Shown: positions 36,319 through 46,548 of the stretch, one piece after another
How positions within the stretch are numbered: the stretch's first letter is position 1
Layout: each line of letters starts with the position of its first letter
Source: Porticoccus sp.
GTDB taxonomy: Bacteria > Pseudomonadota > Gammaproteobacteria > Pseudomonadales > Porticoccaceae
Direction of reading: 5' to 3'
NCBI GenBank assembly: GCA_023261185.1
Contig: JALRJN010000088.1
Span: 1 to 64,000 of the forward strand
Length of the DNA: 64,000 nucleotides
Made by a program: the position numbers and the translations under genes
The notes under the pieces: model-generated
What the model saw: the letters and a program-made list of their open reading frames with translations, nothing else
The model's database searches: none
What the model was told of the DNA's origin: nothing

Positions 36319-36969
36319 ATGTCAAAATATATCGTTGCCGATGACCATCCGCTGTTTCGCAATGCCATATCAGGGGTACTACATTGCCTGGATGCTGATG
36401 TGGAGGTTGTCGAGGCTCAGGATATGGCCAGCTTGCAAACCAAGCTTTGCGATCACCCGGATGCCGACCTGGTGTTACTGGACCTTCACATGCCCGGCGC
36501 CCACGGCTTCAGCGCCCTCGCCTACCTGAAAGGGCAAGCTCCACAGATTCCCGTTCTGGTGGTTTCCGCCAATGAACGCACCGATATCATGCAGAGAGCG
36601 GTGGAATTCGGATCGAAGGGATTTCTGCCGAAGTCTTCCGGTATTGATGTTATCCAGACTGCGATCCAGGCCGCATTGAATGGGGGAACCTGGCTACCGG
36701 CCCATGCAGGCGTGAGCGCACCGGCGGGCGATGATGAACAAAAACTTATGGAAGGGATTGCCTCCCTGACGCCCCAGCAATACCTGGTGCTGACGATGCT
36801 GGCAGAAGGACTGCTGAATAAACAGATTGCCTATGAACTAGATGTCACCGAAGCCACCATCAAAGCGCATATGACAGCAATTTTCAGAAAGTTGAATGTA
36901 CGTTCCCGGACCCAGGCGGTACTCGCTATCAGCAAACTGAACCTGGAATCACCCGACCAAAGCACCTGA
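36319..36969 (+). CDS. crbR: LuxR-family response regulator, CrbR-like
   Basis: The 216-residue regulator has a receiver domain (residues 1-120; DD near 9-10, phospho-acceptor in LVLLDLHMPG, lysine in LPKSSG) and a C-terminal LuxR helix-turn-helix with LTPQQYLVLTMLAEGLLNKQIA. CrbR activates acs in Vibrio and Pseudomonas; its kinase CrbS is encoded 0.7 kb away. The frame is open much further upstream, overlapping the porin gene, but the receiver fold begins at this ATG. The start has a weak ribosome site. Confidence 0.87.
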   Translation: MSKYIVADDHPLFRNAISGVLHCLDADVEVVEAQDMASLQTKLCDHPDADLVLLDLHMPGAHGFSALAYLKGQAPQIPVLVVSANERTDIMQRAVEFGSKGFLPKSSGIDVIQTAIQAALNGGTWLPAHAGVSAPAGDDEQKLMEGIASLTPQQYLVLTMLAEGLLNKQIAYELDVTEATIKAHMTAIFRKLNVRSRTQAVLAISKLNLESPDQST

Positions 36970-36989
36970 CGACTTCTCTCAGGTGAAAA

Positions 36990-37475
36990 TCAATCCCTGA
37001 AATTTTCGTACTGAAAGGGTTGGCCAAGCTCCGCCCCTTTAATCAGCGCTATCGCCTGCTGAAGATCATCACGCTTTTTGCCACTAACTCGAATTTTGTC
37101 GCCCTGTATGGATGCCTGCACTTTCATCTTCGAATCTTTCAGTAACTTGATGATCTTTTTCGCCATGGGCTGGTCGATACCCTGTTTGAACCGCACCTTT
37201 AGAGAGAATGTTTTGCCAATGTGCAGGGCCTCTTCATCCACATCCACCACATAGGGATCCACGTTGCGTTTCACCAGGTTTTTGCTGAACATATCCATCA
37301 GTTGCTGGCATTGAAAGTCAGACTCTGCCGCAAGGGTAACGATTTCGTCTTTGAGTTCGACGCTGGCCGCTACACCGCGAAAATCAAACCGCGTTGTCAA
37401 TTCACGCTGGGTGTTTTCGGTAGCATTGCGGATCTCCACCATATCTACTTCTGAAACGATATCGAACGTCGGCAT
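36990..37475 (-). CDS. yajQ: YajQ family nucleotide-binding protein
   Basis: The 161-residue protein matches YajQ over its full length: [18 protein letters not shown] at the start, [21 protein letters not shown] and [16 protein letters not shown] [13 protein letters not shown] near the end. Members bind c-di-GMP or nucleic acid in studied species; in Xanthomonas the protein acts with a transcription factor. It sits between the crbR and crbS genes without obvious functional link. Confidence 0.95.
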   Translation of the reverse strand: MPTFDIVSEVDMVEIRNATENTQRELTTRFDFRGVAASVELKDEIVTLAAESDFQCQQLMDMFSKNLVKRNVDPYVVDVDEEALHIGKTFSLKVRFKQGIDQPMAKKIIKLLKDSKMKVQASIQGDKIRVSGKKRDDLQQAIALIKGAELGQPFQYENFRD

Positions 37476-37643
37476 TTTTCAGGCACCTTATGGGTAAAAA
37501 TTTAAAGGCGTTAGTCTAGCCGTCCAGAACCTTCTGGAAAAGCACCGCACATGGCATCCAGAAAATGGTTTGTTGCTTCTCGGTAACAGCCGATATTTAA
37601 CCGGCTATGCGCCAGAAAAATGCGAACTCTAAAGACAGTGGCT

Positions 37644-40600
37644 TTAGCCCGGCTTAGTGGGCCGCACCAATTCGGTGATGTGCTTGGCGAGTTTCTCGGG
37701 GGAAACCGGCTTGGACATGTAGTGCAGCTCGGCCTGTTCGACCTGCTGGCGAACCTCATCTGAGTTATCTGCACTGATGACTATACAGGGGCGATGACGC
37801 CAGGTTTGTGGCATTTCGCGCACCAGCTCAATACCCGTCAGGTGTTCCTCCAAGTGAAAGTCCACCAGCATAATATCCGGTGGATAGCTGCTCACCAGCG
37901 CCTGCAAGTCTTTTGGTCCTTTTGCCAGCATCACCTGGCAACCCCATTGGCTAAGCAGGCTTTTCATTCCTTCAAGAATTTCCTCTTCGTTATCGATACA
38001 GAGTACCCGAAGCCCTCTTAATTCCGGTCTCACTTTGGGTGTTGACGACGGTGTTTCAGGAACCAACACCGGGTTCCCGAGGGGAACCAGAATGCTGAAT
38101 ACTGAACCTTCACCGGGTTCTGACTTGACGCCAATTTCATGGTGCATCAGATCCGCCATGCCCTTGGCGATGGTCAGCCCGAGCCCCAGTCCCTTGTCGG
38201 TGCTGGTGGCGCCTGGACTGAGCCGTTCAAACTCCATAAAAATTCTGTCCATGGCATGGGGCGCAATTCCAGGACCGGTATCCCACACTTCAATTCTCAA
38301 TCCGTTGTTGGCACGGCGACAACCCAGCAACAGACGACCTCGTTTGGTGTAATGAATGGCATTACTGAGGAAGTTCTGCAAAATACGACGCAATAGATGT
38401 GGGTCGCTGGCCACTACCTTACGGCTGGGCACAAAACGTAATTCAATTCCCTTCTCCAACGCCAGGGCACCAAACTCAGCAGCCAATTCTTCCAGCATGG
38501 AGTGAAGACAGAAACTTTTGATATCCGGTTGCATTTTGCCACCTTCGAGGCCGGAGATTTCCCTGAGGGCGGAGATCAGATTTTCAGACGTTTCAAGGGA
38601 TTTCTGCACATGACCAATATGATGGGCCAGCGATGCCTGGTCAGTGCCGGCAATTTGATGCTGAATGGAAGTCAGAAACAGTTTGGCGGCGCTGATCGGT
38701 TGCAACAAGTCATGACTTGCCGCCTGCATGAAACGGCTTTTACTGGCATGCAGTTCACGCAGTTCTTCCTCGGCGCGGGCACGTAAACGGATTTCTTCCC
38801 CCATTTTAAAATTAAGGTTGGAAAGATCTGCCGTGCGCTGGGCAACACGATCTTCCAGTGTGGCTTTCGCCTCTTCCAACGCCTTAACCACGGTTTTGTA
38901 TTCACTAATATCTGTGAAGCTGGCAACAAAACCGCCATTGGGCATGGGATTTCCCACAACCTGAATGGTGGTGCCATTGGGCAATGTGCGCTCAAATCGG
39001 TGGGAACCCCCATTGCGCAGCAATTCCAGTCGGCGCTCTACTTGGCTCTCGGGGTTATCGGAATCCCGGTATAGCCCCTTTTTGGCATTGTATTCGTACA
39101 CCGATTTGATTGGGCATCCCACATAGAGTAGCCGAGCCGGATAATCAAACATCTGCTCATAGCGGCGATTCCAGGCAACGATTCTGAGATCGGCATCGAC
39201 CACGCAAATGCCCTGGGAAATGGTTTCAACCGTGGTTTGCAGCAGGTCACGATTGAACTGAAGTTGCTCTGATGTTCCGCCAACAATAGCGGCCAAGTCA
39301 CTGAACTGTAGAGGCTCGGTCCTCTGTAAAAGCGTGATCGCGCTTTGTGCCGACGCCGACCCCACGATTGCCGCCAGGTATCGCTCTACCCGGCGTACGA
39401 CAAAGACAGGTGCCCGGTCATTGTCAAGTAGTCTCTGCTGATAACGTTCCTCACAACCACGCCACAGTTCTGCCTGCTGTTTGCGGTTAAGGAAGGATTC
39501 CATCAATTGCCGCAACTGCACTACCCTGATGGAAGACAGTTCGTAATCGTCTTCACCATAAAGGGTTGGACCTGGCGCATCCACAAATTCGGCAGCCTGG
39601 AAACAGTCCCGTTCATCCTGTCTGACCAGTAACGAAACAACGATGTAGATCAGCAGGTTACTCAGCAGACTCCAGATAACCCCATGGCTGAGTGGATCAA
39701 GAAAATCCATTCCGAAAAGTGCCTGGGGGCGCAGCCATTGGAGCTGCCAGGGCCCCTGAACAAGAATCGCATCGTCGGTGGGCAATAGCGTGGGCAGCAA
39801 CAGACAATACCACCAGAAAAGAAATCCCACGGCCAGCCCGGCATAAACGCCTTTGGCATGACCGCGTCGCCAATAGGCTCCGCCGAGGAGCGCCGGGGCT
39901 AGTTGGGCAAAACAGGCAAAGGACACCAGACCAATGGATGCCAACGCCTCTTCCTCCCTCATCATCCGATACATGACCCAGGAGGCCATCAGTATGGCAA
40001 GAATGCATACCCGCCGAATCCAGCGAAGGTGCTGGCCCATGAAGTATGCCGTCTGCCGAAACTGATCCTTCCGCCAACGTAACAGCAACGGCAAGATGAT
40101 TTCGTTCGACACCATGATGGAAAGTGTCACAGAGGCCACAATCACCATGCCCGTCGCCGCAGAGAAACCACCGGCAAAGGCAAGAATGGCCAGCAATTCA
40201 GAACCACTGCTAATCGGTAGACTCAAAACATAGGTGTCTGGCGCCACCTCACTACCAGAAAACAGATGGGTGCCCACCACAGAGATCGGCAGCACCACCG
40301 CCATAATCACCAGCAAATAAAGAGGGAAAAACCAGTGGGCTACCTGAAGATCGCGCTCACTCTGATACTCCACCACCGTGACATGAAACTGTCTGGGCAG
40401 GCAGATGATCGCCAACATCGACAACAGGACCATGGTGATAAATGGCGGGTTGACGGGGTTTGATAACCATGAGTCCATCAGCACATCATCGGAAAGCAAT
40501 GGCCCGAGTTCCACGGTACTCGCCATAACGAGCGCCAGGATAGCCAGCGCCACCATGGCCACCACTTTAATCACCGACTCTACAGCCAGTGCCGCCATCA

Positions 40601-41159
40601 TGCCCCGATTCCGTTCGCGTCCCTCAATGTGCCGGGTACCGAAAACCATTGCGAACAGTGCCAGCATCAGAGCGGTTACCAATACGCTGTCTGGCAGGTA
40701 TGCGGAACTTGTCTCCGTCGGTCCAGACAGGGTATCCCAAGCCAGTGAAATCGCCTTCAGTTGCAGCGAGATATAGGGCATGGAGCCGACCACAGCCACC
40801 ACGGTGACCAGCGCAGCCAGCAACTGACGTTTGCCATAACGGGAACCAATAAAGTCGGCGATGGAAGTGGTTTTCTGCCGGTTACCAATATTGACGAGTT
40901 TGCGGAGGATCGGACCACCGAACACAAACACCAGCATGGGTCCCAGATAGATGGGAATATAGGCCCAGGCGTATTGGGAGGCCACACCGACGGCTCCGAA
41001 AAATGTCCAGGAAGAACAGTAGACGGCCAGTGTCAGGCTATAAATATAGGGGCGTAAACGGTTGTGCCAGTCAGGTTGACGCTCTGCCCATAGGGCAACA
41101 AGCACGAGAAGAAACACGCAACTCAAGGCAATCAGCAACAGCAAGGGTTGAGAAATCAT
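37644..41159 (-). CDS. crbS: Hybrid sensor kinase with sodium:solute symporter domain, CrbS-like
   Basis: The 1171-residue protein begins with a sodium:solute-symporter domain of about 13 helices (residues 1 to about 530), followed by a linker, a PAS domain (about 640-760), a HisKA domain with H816 in AASHDLLQP, an HATPase domain (NFLSNAIHY, DTGPGIAP, GLGLGLTIAKG) and a C-terminal receiver with D1100 in LVDFHL. CrbS/CbrA-type kinases couple transport-like sensing to control of acetate or carbon genes. With crbR nearby it should govern acs and probably the symporter. Confidence 0.92.
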   Translation of the reverse strand: MISQPLLLLIALSCVFLLVLVALWAERQPDWHNRLRPYIYSLTLAVYCSSWTFFGAVGVASQYAWAYIPIYLGPMLVFVFGGPILRKLVNIGNRQKTTSIADFIGSRYGKRQLLAALVTVVAVVGSMPYISLQLKAISLAWDTLSGPTETSSAYLPDSVLVTALMLALFAMVFGTRHIEGRERNRGMMAALAVESVIKVVAMVALAILALVMASTVELGPLLSDDVLMDSWLSNPVNPPFITMVLLSMLAIICLPRQFHVTVVEYQSERDLQVAHWFFPLYLLVIMAVVLPISVVGTHLFSGSEVAPDTYVLSLPISSGSELLAILAFAGGFSAATGMVIVASVTLSIMVSNEIILPLLLRWRKDQFRQTAYFMGQHLRWIRRVCILAILMASWVMYRMMREEEALASIGLVSFACFAQLAPALLGGAYWRRGHAKGVYAGLAVGFLFWWYCLLLPTLLPTDDAILVQGPWQLQWLRPQALFGMDFLDPLSHGVIWSLLSNLLIYIVVSLLVRQDERDCFQAAEFVDAPGPTLYGEDDYELSSIRVVQLRQLMESFLNRKQQAELWRGCEERYQQRLLDNDRAPVFVVRRVERYLAAIVGSASAQSAITLLQRTEPLQFSDLAAIVGGTSEQLQFNRDLLQTTVETISQGICVVDADLRIVAWNRRYEQMFDYPARLLYVGCPIKSVYEYNAKKGLYRDSDNPESQVERRLELLRNGGSHRFERTLPNGTTIQVVGNPMPNGGFVASFTDISEYKTVVKALEEAKATLEDRVAQRTADLSNLNFKMGEEIRLRARAEEELRELHASKSRFMQAASHDLLQPISAAKLFLTSIQHQIAGTDQASLAHHIGHVQKSLETSENLISALREISGLEGGKMQPDIKSFCLHSMLEELAAEFGALALEKGIELRFVPSRKVVASDPHLLRRILQNFLSNAIHYTKRGRLLLGCRRANNGLRIEVWDTGPGIAPHAMDRIFMEFERLSPGATSTDKGLGLGLTIAKGMADLMHHEIGVKSEPGEGSVFSILVPLGNPVLVPETPSSTPKVRPELRGLRVLCIDNEEEILEGMKSLLSQWGCQVMLAKGPKDLQALVSSYPPDIMLVDFHLEEHLTGIELVREMPQTWRHRPCIVISADNSDEVRQQVEQAELHYMSKPVSPEKLAKHITELVRPTKPG

Positions 41160-41338
41160 GGCTTCTCGGAAACCTTTTATGGCAACGCATAACCTGTCAT
41201 GGCTGAAGAGTCGATGATTTTCGTGAAGGTTGCAAGTGATGTGCTACTTAAGTTGTTGTACCTAGGTCGTATTGCGCTCACGGTGCCCATGGCAAACAAT
41301 TCAGCAAAATAATTTAAGGTTGGGGGAAGGATCTCAAT

Positions 41339-43243
41339 ATGTCTGTAGTTAATGCCTATCAGAAACAATATCAACAGTTTTTGGAAAACCCTGAACAATT
41401 CTGGCAAGAGCAGGCTAATCGTATTGCCTGGTATAAAAAGCCGACCAACATTCTCAGCGTGGATGAGAACGAATACTTTCGCTGGTATACCGACGGGGAG
41501 CTGAACACCAGTTATCTGTGTCTCGACTATCACGTGGAACAGGGTCGAGGTGAACAGGCCGCGCTGATCTACGATTCCCCGGTGACCGACACCAAAGCCA
41601 CCTACACCTACCGTGAATTGCGTGATCAAGTAGCGCTGTTTGCCGGTGGACTGAAAAGCCTGGGTGTGGAAAAAGGTGATCGCGTGGTGATTTATATGCC
41701 AATGGTGCCCGAAGCGGCCATCGCCATGCTGGCCTGTGCCAGACTGGGTGCAATCCACTCCGTGGTATTTGGCGGTTTTGCTCCAGACGAACTGGCTGTG
41801 CGTATTGATGACGCTCACCCGAAAGTCATCGTGACAGCGTCATGCGGCATCGAAATCAACCGTGTTATCGATTACAAGCCCATGGTTGATGAGGCCATCA
41901 AGATTGCTGAGCACAAACCCAGTCATGTGGTCTTACTCCAGCGTCCACAGTCACAGGCAGACATGCAACCCGGACGGGACGTCGACTGGCAGGATCTGGT
42001 CTCAGGTGCTACACCCGCGGAACCGGTTCCTGTCAAAGGTACTGATCCGCTGTATATCCTCTACACCTCAGGGACAACCGGTAAACCCAAAGGAGTGGTG
42101 CGGGACAACGGTGGGCATGCAGTCGCGATGTGCTACAGCATGGATGTTGTCTATAACGTCGAACCCGGTGATGTTTACTGGGCCGCGTCTGATGTGGGCT
42201 GGGTGGTAGGCCATTCCTACATTGTCTACGCTCCCCTCCTGACTGGCTGCACCACGATTCTGTATGAAGGCAAACCGGTCAGGACCCCTGACTCCGGTGC
42301 TTTCTGGCGGGTCTGTGCTGAACACGGCGTAAAGACCATGTTTACGGCACCCACTGCATTTCGTGCAGTTCGAAAGGAAGATCCTGAAGCTGAAAACCTG
42401 AAGCAATACGATCTGTCGAAACTGGAGCGTATTTACCTGGCTGGGGAACGACTGGACCCCCCCACTTACGAGTGGCTGAAAGAAAAAACCAAGCTGCCCG
42501 TGATTGACCACTGGTGGCAGACAGAAACTGCCTGGGCCATAGCCGGAAACCCTATAGGTCTTGAACCCATGCCCACCAAGCCTGGTTCAGCCACGGTGCC
42601 AATGCCTGGCTACCAGGTACAGATTCTCAACGAAGCCGGTGAACCGGTGAGTGGCGGTGAAAAAGGTAATATCGCCATTAAGCTGCCCCTGCCTCCGGGC
42701 ACGCTGGCCACTATCTGGGGCAATCACCCACGATTTGAAGCAGGCTATCTAAACACCTATCCAGGCTATTACCTGACCGGTGACGAGGGTTACCTTGACG
42801 AAGAAAATTATCTCTTTGTCATGGGTCGCTGTGACGATGTCATTAACGTCGCTGGCCACCGCCTGTCCACCGGTCAAATGGAAGAAATTGTCGGATCTCA
42901 CCCGGCGGTCGCTGAATGTGCCGTGATCGGTATTAGCGATAGCCTTAAAGGACAACTGCCCCTGGGCTTGGTGGTTCTCAAGGATGGCGCATCCCTTCGC
43001 AAGGACGATCTCGCCGCGGAGCTGAAACAAATGGTGCGTGCGAAAATTGGGGCCGTGGGTTGCTACGATCAGTCATTGATTGTGCAAAGACTTCCCAAGA
43101 CCCGCTCTGGAAAAATTCTGCGTCGCACCATGCGTCAGATTGCCGATGGCGAGCCCTTCAACGTGCCCTCGACCATCGATGATCCCGCAATACTGGATGA
43201 AATTTCCCAGGCGATGAAAACCGCGGGAAGACCTTCTGCCTAA
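41339..43243 (+). CDS. prpE: Propionate--CoA ligase (PrpE-like acyl-CoA synthetase)
   Basis: The 634-residue enzyme is an acyl-AMP-forming ligase of the acetyl/propionyl-CoA synthetase group. It has YTSGTTGKPKGVVRDNGGHA, typical of PrpE rather than Acs, DHWWQTETAWAI, and the C-terminal [13 protein letters not shown] acetylation site. It lies divergently from crbS across 179 bp, which suggests shared control. Acetate, propionate or acrylate could be substrates. Confidence 0.92.
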   Translation: MSVVNAYQKQYQQFLENPEQFWQEQANRIAWYKKPTNILSVDENEYFRWYTDGELNTSYLCLDYHVEQGRGEQAALIYDSPVTDTKATYTYRELRDQVALFAGGLKSLGVEKGDRVVIYMPMVPEAAIAMLACARLGAIHSVVFGGFAPDELAVRIDDAHPKVIVTASCGIEINRVIDYKPMVDEAIKIAEHKPSHVVLLQRPQSQADMQPGRDVDWQDLVSGATPAEPVPVKGTDPLYILYTSGTTGKPKGVVRDNGGHAVAMCYSMDVVYNVEPGDVYWAASDVGWVVGHSYIVYAPLLTGCTTILYEGKPVRTPDSGAFWRVCAEHGVKTMFTAPTAFRAVRKEDPEAENLKQYDLSKLERIYLAGERLDPPTYEWLKEKTKLPVIDHWWQTETAWAIAGNPIGLEPMPTKPGSATVPMPGYQVQILNEAGEPVSGGEKGNIAIKLPLPPGTLATIWGNHPRFEAGYLNTYPGYYLTGDEGYLDEENYLFVMGRCDDVINVAGHRLSTGQMEEIVGSHPAVAECAVIGISDSLKGQLPLGLVVLKDGASLRKDDLAAELKQMVRAKIGAVGCYDQSLIVQRLPKTRSGKILRRTMRQIADGEPFNVPSTIDDPAILDEISQAMKTAGRPSA

Positions 43244-43281
43244 ACAACTTCTTTACGCTTTCTCCATTCCAGCAATTTTTC

Positions 43282-43309
43282 CCGGTGGCCACAACCACCG
43301 GTTTTTTTT
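43282..43309 (+). terminator. Intrinsic terminator after prpE
   Basis: CCGGTGG and CCACCGG pair around a 6-base loop and are followed by eight T. It lies 38 bases after the prpE stop. Confidence 0.92.
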
Positions 43310-43333
43310 GCCTGCGGATTGGGCCTCGAAACT

Positions 43334-43714
43334 TTAGGCCGCCTGGACGGGAATGGTATTGTCAGACCGCTCGACGGTATTGTCGGCATTCAGATAAACC
43401 AGACGGGGTTTGTACTTGGCCAGCTCTTCCTCGGAATATTGGGCATAGGTGGCGATGATCACCCGGTCACCCACCTGGCACTTGCGTGCGGCTGCACCGT
43501 TCATGGAAATAATGCCTGAGCCAGGCTCGCCGCGAATAATATAAGTAGTAAAACGCTCACCATTATTGACGTTGTAGATGTCAATCTGCTCAAACTCCCG
43601 CAGACCTGCCAATTCCAGTAGGTTGGCATCAATGGCACAGGACCCGTCATACCAAAGTTCGGCATGGGTAACGCTGGCCATATGCAATTTGCCTTTCAGC
43701 ATGGTGCTCAACAT
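43334..43714 (-). CDS. panD: Aspartate 1-decarboxylase PanD
   Basis: PanD makes beta-alanine for pantothenate and coenzyme A. The 126-residue proenzyme self-cleaves between G24 and S25 (YDGSCAID) to form the pyruvoyl group. The start aligns with the E. coli protein (MIRTMLQGKLH versus [11 protein letters not shown]). It lies 12 bases downstream of panC. panB, often the neighbour, is absent here. Confidence 0.96.
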   Translation of the reverse strand: MLSTMLKGKLHMASVTHAELWYDGSCAIDANLLELAGLREFEQIDIYNVNNGERFTTYIIRGEPGSGIISMNGAAARKCQVGDRVIIATYAQYSEEELAKYKPRLVYLNADNTVERSDNTIPVQAA

Positions 43715-43726
43715 GATGGTATTCCT

Positions 43727-44572
43727 CTACGTCAGGGAAATGTTGTCAATCAATCGTGCATGGGAGGTGTACATTGCCCCCAGCACCGTAATCTGTTGGT
43801 CATCTTCCGCGGCAAGTTCCAGTGTTTTGCTGTTACACACTGTCACGTAGTCCACTTTGAAACCCGCCTGTTCAATCTGGCTTTTCGCCTCCGCCTCCAG
43901 TGCCGGAAAATCCCTGTTGCCTGCCTCTATCTGGGTAACAACCCAACTCAGGCTGCGGTTGAGTTGGTTGCAGCGGGGACGCTCTTCTGCCGTCAGGTAA
44001 CCGTTGCGGGAACTCATGGCCAGTCCATCCGCCTCACGATGAATGGGAGCCGCGGTAATTTCGACCGGCATACAGAGGTCTTCAACCATGCGACGTATTA
44101 CCGCCAGCTGCTGGAAGTCCTTGATACCGAAAACCGCTTCGTCCGGCTGCACGATATTGAAGAGCTTGGTGACCACAGTGGTGACCCCCTCGAAATGGCC
44201 GGGACGACTGGCGCCGCACAACACATCGGTCATCGTGGGGCAAATAACCCGGGTCTGGGTATCCAGGCCATTGGGGTACATCTCGTTATCATCCGGGTGA
44301 AAAAGGAAGTCACAGCCTACGGCACGTAACCTGGCGCAATCATCTTCAAAGGTTCGCGGATACTTGTCCCAGTCTTCGTTGAGACCGAATTGCAGGCCGT
44401 TGACAAAAATTGAACAGACCACAATATCATTGGTCTGCTGCGCCCGCTTCACCAGTTCAATATGGGCATCGTGCAGGTTCCCCATAGTGGGAACAAAGCC
44501 AATGCGCTTGCCCTGACGGCGTAACTGCAACAATGATTGACGGAGGCCTTGTATGGAATGAAATATTTGCAT
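43727..44572 (-). CDS. panC: Pantothenate synthetase PanC
   Basis: PanC joins pantoate and beta-alanine using ATP. The 281-residue protein contains the nucleotide motif [17 protein letters not shown] (HDAH taking the place of HxGH), [12 protein letters not shown] (usual form FGxxEDxxxYPR) and [18 protein letters not shown] normal PanC usually has GEDF...YPRT; this copy differs slightly but keeps the binding blocks. It follows dnaB by 27 bases. Confidence 0.94.
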   Translation of the reverse strand: MQIFHSIQGLRQSLLQLRRQGKRIGFVPTMGNLHDAHIELVKRAQQTNDIVVCSIFVNGLQFGLNEDWDKYPRTFEDDCARLRAVGCDFLFHPDDNEMYPNGLDTQTRVICPTMTDVLCGASRPGHFEGVTTVVTKLFNIVQPDEAVFGIKDFQQLAVIRRMVEDLCMPVEITAAPIHREADGLAMSSRNGYLTAEERPRCNQLNRSLSWVVTQIEAGNRDFPALEAEAKSQIEQAGFKVDYVTVCNSKTLELAAEDDQQITVLGAMYTSHARLIDNISLT

Positions 44573-44599
44573 GGGGTTTCCGAACAGATAAGACGAGGA

Positions 44600-45958
44600 T
44601 TACTCGGCGAAATAATCCCGGGCGAGATTTTCAAACCGTGTGTATTTGCCCAGGAAGGCCAATTTGCAGGTGCCGATCGGGCCATTACGCTGCTTGCCGA
44701 TAATCACTTCTGCCACGCCCTTGTCGGGGCTGTCCTCGTTGTACACCTCATCCCTGTAGATAAAGACAATGACGTCCGCATCCTGCTCAATAGCACCGGA
44801 CTCCCTCAGGTCAGAATTGATCGGGCGTTTGTTGGGGCGATGTTCCAGATTACGACTCAACTGAGACAGCGCAATTAAAGGGCAACTAAACTCCCGGGCA
44901 ATGGTCTTCAACTCACGGGAGATCTGAGAAATTTCGTTGGTGCGATTATCCGTCGGCACACTACCGCTCATCAGCTGCAGGTAGTCCACCACGATCAGAC
45001 CGGGATCACCCTGCTCACGGGCAATCTGGCGTATCCGATTGCGCAACTCCATGGGGGTAATGCCGGGGGTATCATCAATATACAGGGGGCGATCTTTCAG
45101 TCTAGATGCCGCACTGGACAGTCTGGGCCAGTCATCTTCAGACAGGTTGCCCGAGCGCATTTTGGTCTGATCAATTTTGCCCAGAGAGGACATCATCCGC
45201 ATGATCAATTGGCTGGCGGGCATCTCCAGACTGAACACCAGTACCGGCTTATCCTGGTTCAATACAGCATGCTCAGCCATGTTCATGGCAAACGAGGTTT
45301 TCCCCATGGATGGACGACCGGCAACAATCACCAGATCCGCAGGCTGCCAACCGGACGTTCTCTCATCCAGGTCATCAAACCCTGTACTGATCCCAGTGAT
45401 GTCTTCATCGTTATTAAATAATTGATCAATGCGTTCAACTGCCTGCTTGAGCAGGTCATTGACCGATAGGAAACCGCCCTGCTTGGGGCGATTCTGGATA
45501 ATATCAGAGAGCTTGCGTTCCGCTTCGGCCAGCAATTTGCTGCTGTCCCACCCCAGGGGGTTGTAGCCTTTTTTGACGATATCACTAGCGGCAGAAATCA
45601 GCTGGCGGATGATTGAGCGTTCCAGCACGATCTGTGCGTAGGCGCTGATGTTGGCCGAGCTGGGTGTATTGTTGGCGAGCTCAGCCAGGTATACCGAACC
45701 ACCTACATGGTCCAGTTGACTGTTGTTTTCAAGGGATTCAGAAAGCGTGATCAGATCCAGCGGCTTCTGCTCAGCAGAAAGCTGCCGCATGGTTTCAAAA
45801 ATCAGCTGGTGATCGCTGGCAAAAAAATCTTTTTCGGAAATGACCGAGGCGACAGTATCAAAGGCACCATTACTCAGCATCAGGCCGCCGAGCACAGCCT
45901 GCTCCGCCTCTATGGAGTGAGGGAGCTGCTGCTCTGTGGTTCCCCTTTCATCAACCAT
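44600..45958 (-). CDS. dnaB: Replicative DNA helicase DnaB
   Basis: DnaB unwinds the replication fork as a hexamer. The 452-residue protein has the N-terminal primase-interacting domain (PHSIEAEQAVLGGLML), a linker, and the RecA-type motor with Walker A GRPSMGKTSFAMN, the LIVVDYLQLM Walker B block and GSGAIEQDAD-like RESGAIEQDADVIVFIYRDE. No intein is present. It follows the rplI terminator, so some transcription may start locally. Confidence 0.97.
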   Translation of the reverse strand: MVDERGTTEQQLPHSIEAEQAVLGGLMLSNGAFDTVASVISEKDFFASDHQLIFETMRQLSAEQKPLDLITLSESLENNSQLDHVGGSVYLAELANNTPSSANISAYAQIVLERSIIRQLISAASDIVKKGYNPLGWDSSKLLAEAERKLSDIIQNRPKQGGFLSVNDLLKQAVERIDQLFNNDEDITGISTGFDDLDERTSGWQPADLVIVAGRPSMGKTSFAMNMAEHAVLNQDKPVLVFSLEMPASQLIMRMMSSLGKIDQTKMRSGNLSEDDWPRLSSAASRLKDRPLYIDDTPGITPMELRNRIRQIAREQGDPGLIVVDYLQLMSGSVPTDNRTNEISQISRELKTIAREFSCPLIALSQLSRNLEHRPNKRPINSDLRESGAIEQDADVIVFIYRDEVYNEDSPDKGVAEVIIGKQRNGPIGTCKLAFLGKYTRFENLARDYFAE

Positions 45959-45979
45959 CTACTGTCTCTCGCCAATGCA

Positions 45980-46015
45980 AAAACGGCACTGCGCTGATTA
46001 CAGTGCAGTGCCGTA
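45980..46015 (-). terminator. Terminator between rplI and dnaB
   Basis: ACGGCACTGC and GCAGTGCCGT form a 10-bp stem. On the minus strand it is followed by TTTTT, which fits termination of the ribosomal-protein operon ahead of dnaB. Confidence 0.8.
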
Positions 46016-46051
46016 TTGTTACCGATACTGAAACGGCAGGGAACTGCCGAA

Positions 46052-46501
46052 TTACTCAGCGACGATAGTCAGCTTGATAGGCTGGGTCACTTCGGCGTGC
46101 AACTGGATGTCGATTTCGAATTCACCCGTTTCACGCAGTGCACCTTCAGGCAACTTCACTTCGCTCTTGGTCACTTCAACACCAGCCGCAGTAATGGCAT
46201 CGGCAATATCGCGTGTGCCGATGGAGCCAAACAGCTTGCCTTCATCACCGGCATTGCTGGCAATGACAATGGCATCCAGCGCTGCCAGTTGCTGGCCACG
46301 TGCTTCAGCAGAGCTGCGTTGCTCGGCGGCAGCGGCTTCAAGCTCTGCACGACGGGCTTCAAATTCAGCCAGGTTCTCAGCTGTGGCGAACACCGCTTTA
46401 CCCTGTGGAATCAGGAAATTGCGTCCATAGCCAGCCTTCACATTGACTTTGTCACCGATTGTGCCGAGCTTGCCGACTTTCTCCAGAAGAATAACTTCCA
46501 T
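46052..46501 (-). CDS. rplI: 50S ribosomal protein L9
   Basis: The 149-residue protein has the L9 signature [19 protein letters not shown] and [13 protein letters not shown], the long connecting helix (residues about 40-75) and the C-terminal rRNA-binding domain. Order rpsF-rpsR-DUF2232-rplI is as in Pseudomonas. Confidence 0.97.
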   Translation of the reverse strand: MEVILLEKVGKLGTIGDKVNVKAGYGRNFLIPQGKAVFATAENLAEFEARRAELEAAAAEQRSSAEARGQQLAALDAIVIASNAGDEGKLFGSIGTRDIADAITAAGVEVTKSEVKLPEGALRETGEFEIDIQLHAEVTQPIKLTIVAE

Positions 46502-46548
46502 CTCGGATATCCTCTCTTTAATAACCTGTTATCACCGGGGTGGCAGAG

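Noticed and set aside
41177..41818. A 213-codon open frame opposite the start of prpE
   Set aside because: It is antisense to a well-conserved gene, has no ribosome site or family resemblance, and its composition mirrors prpE codons.
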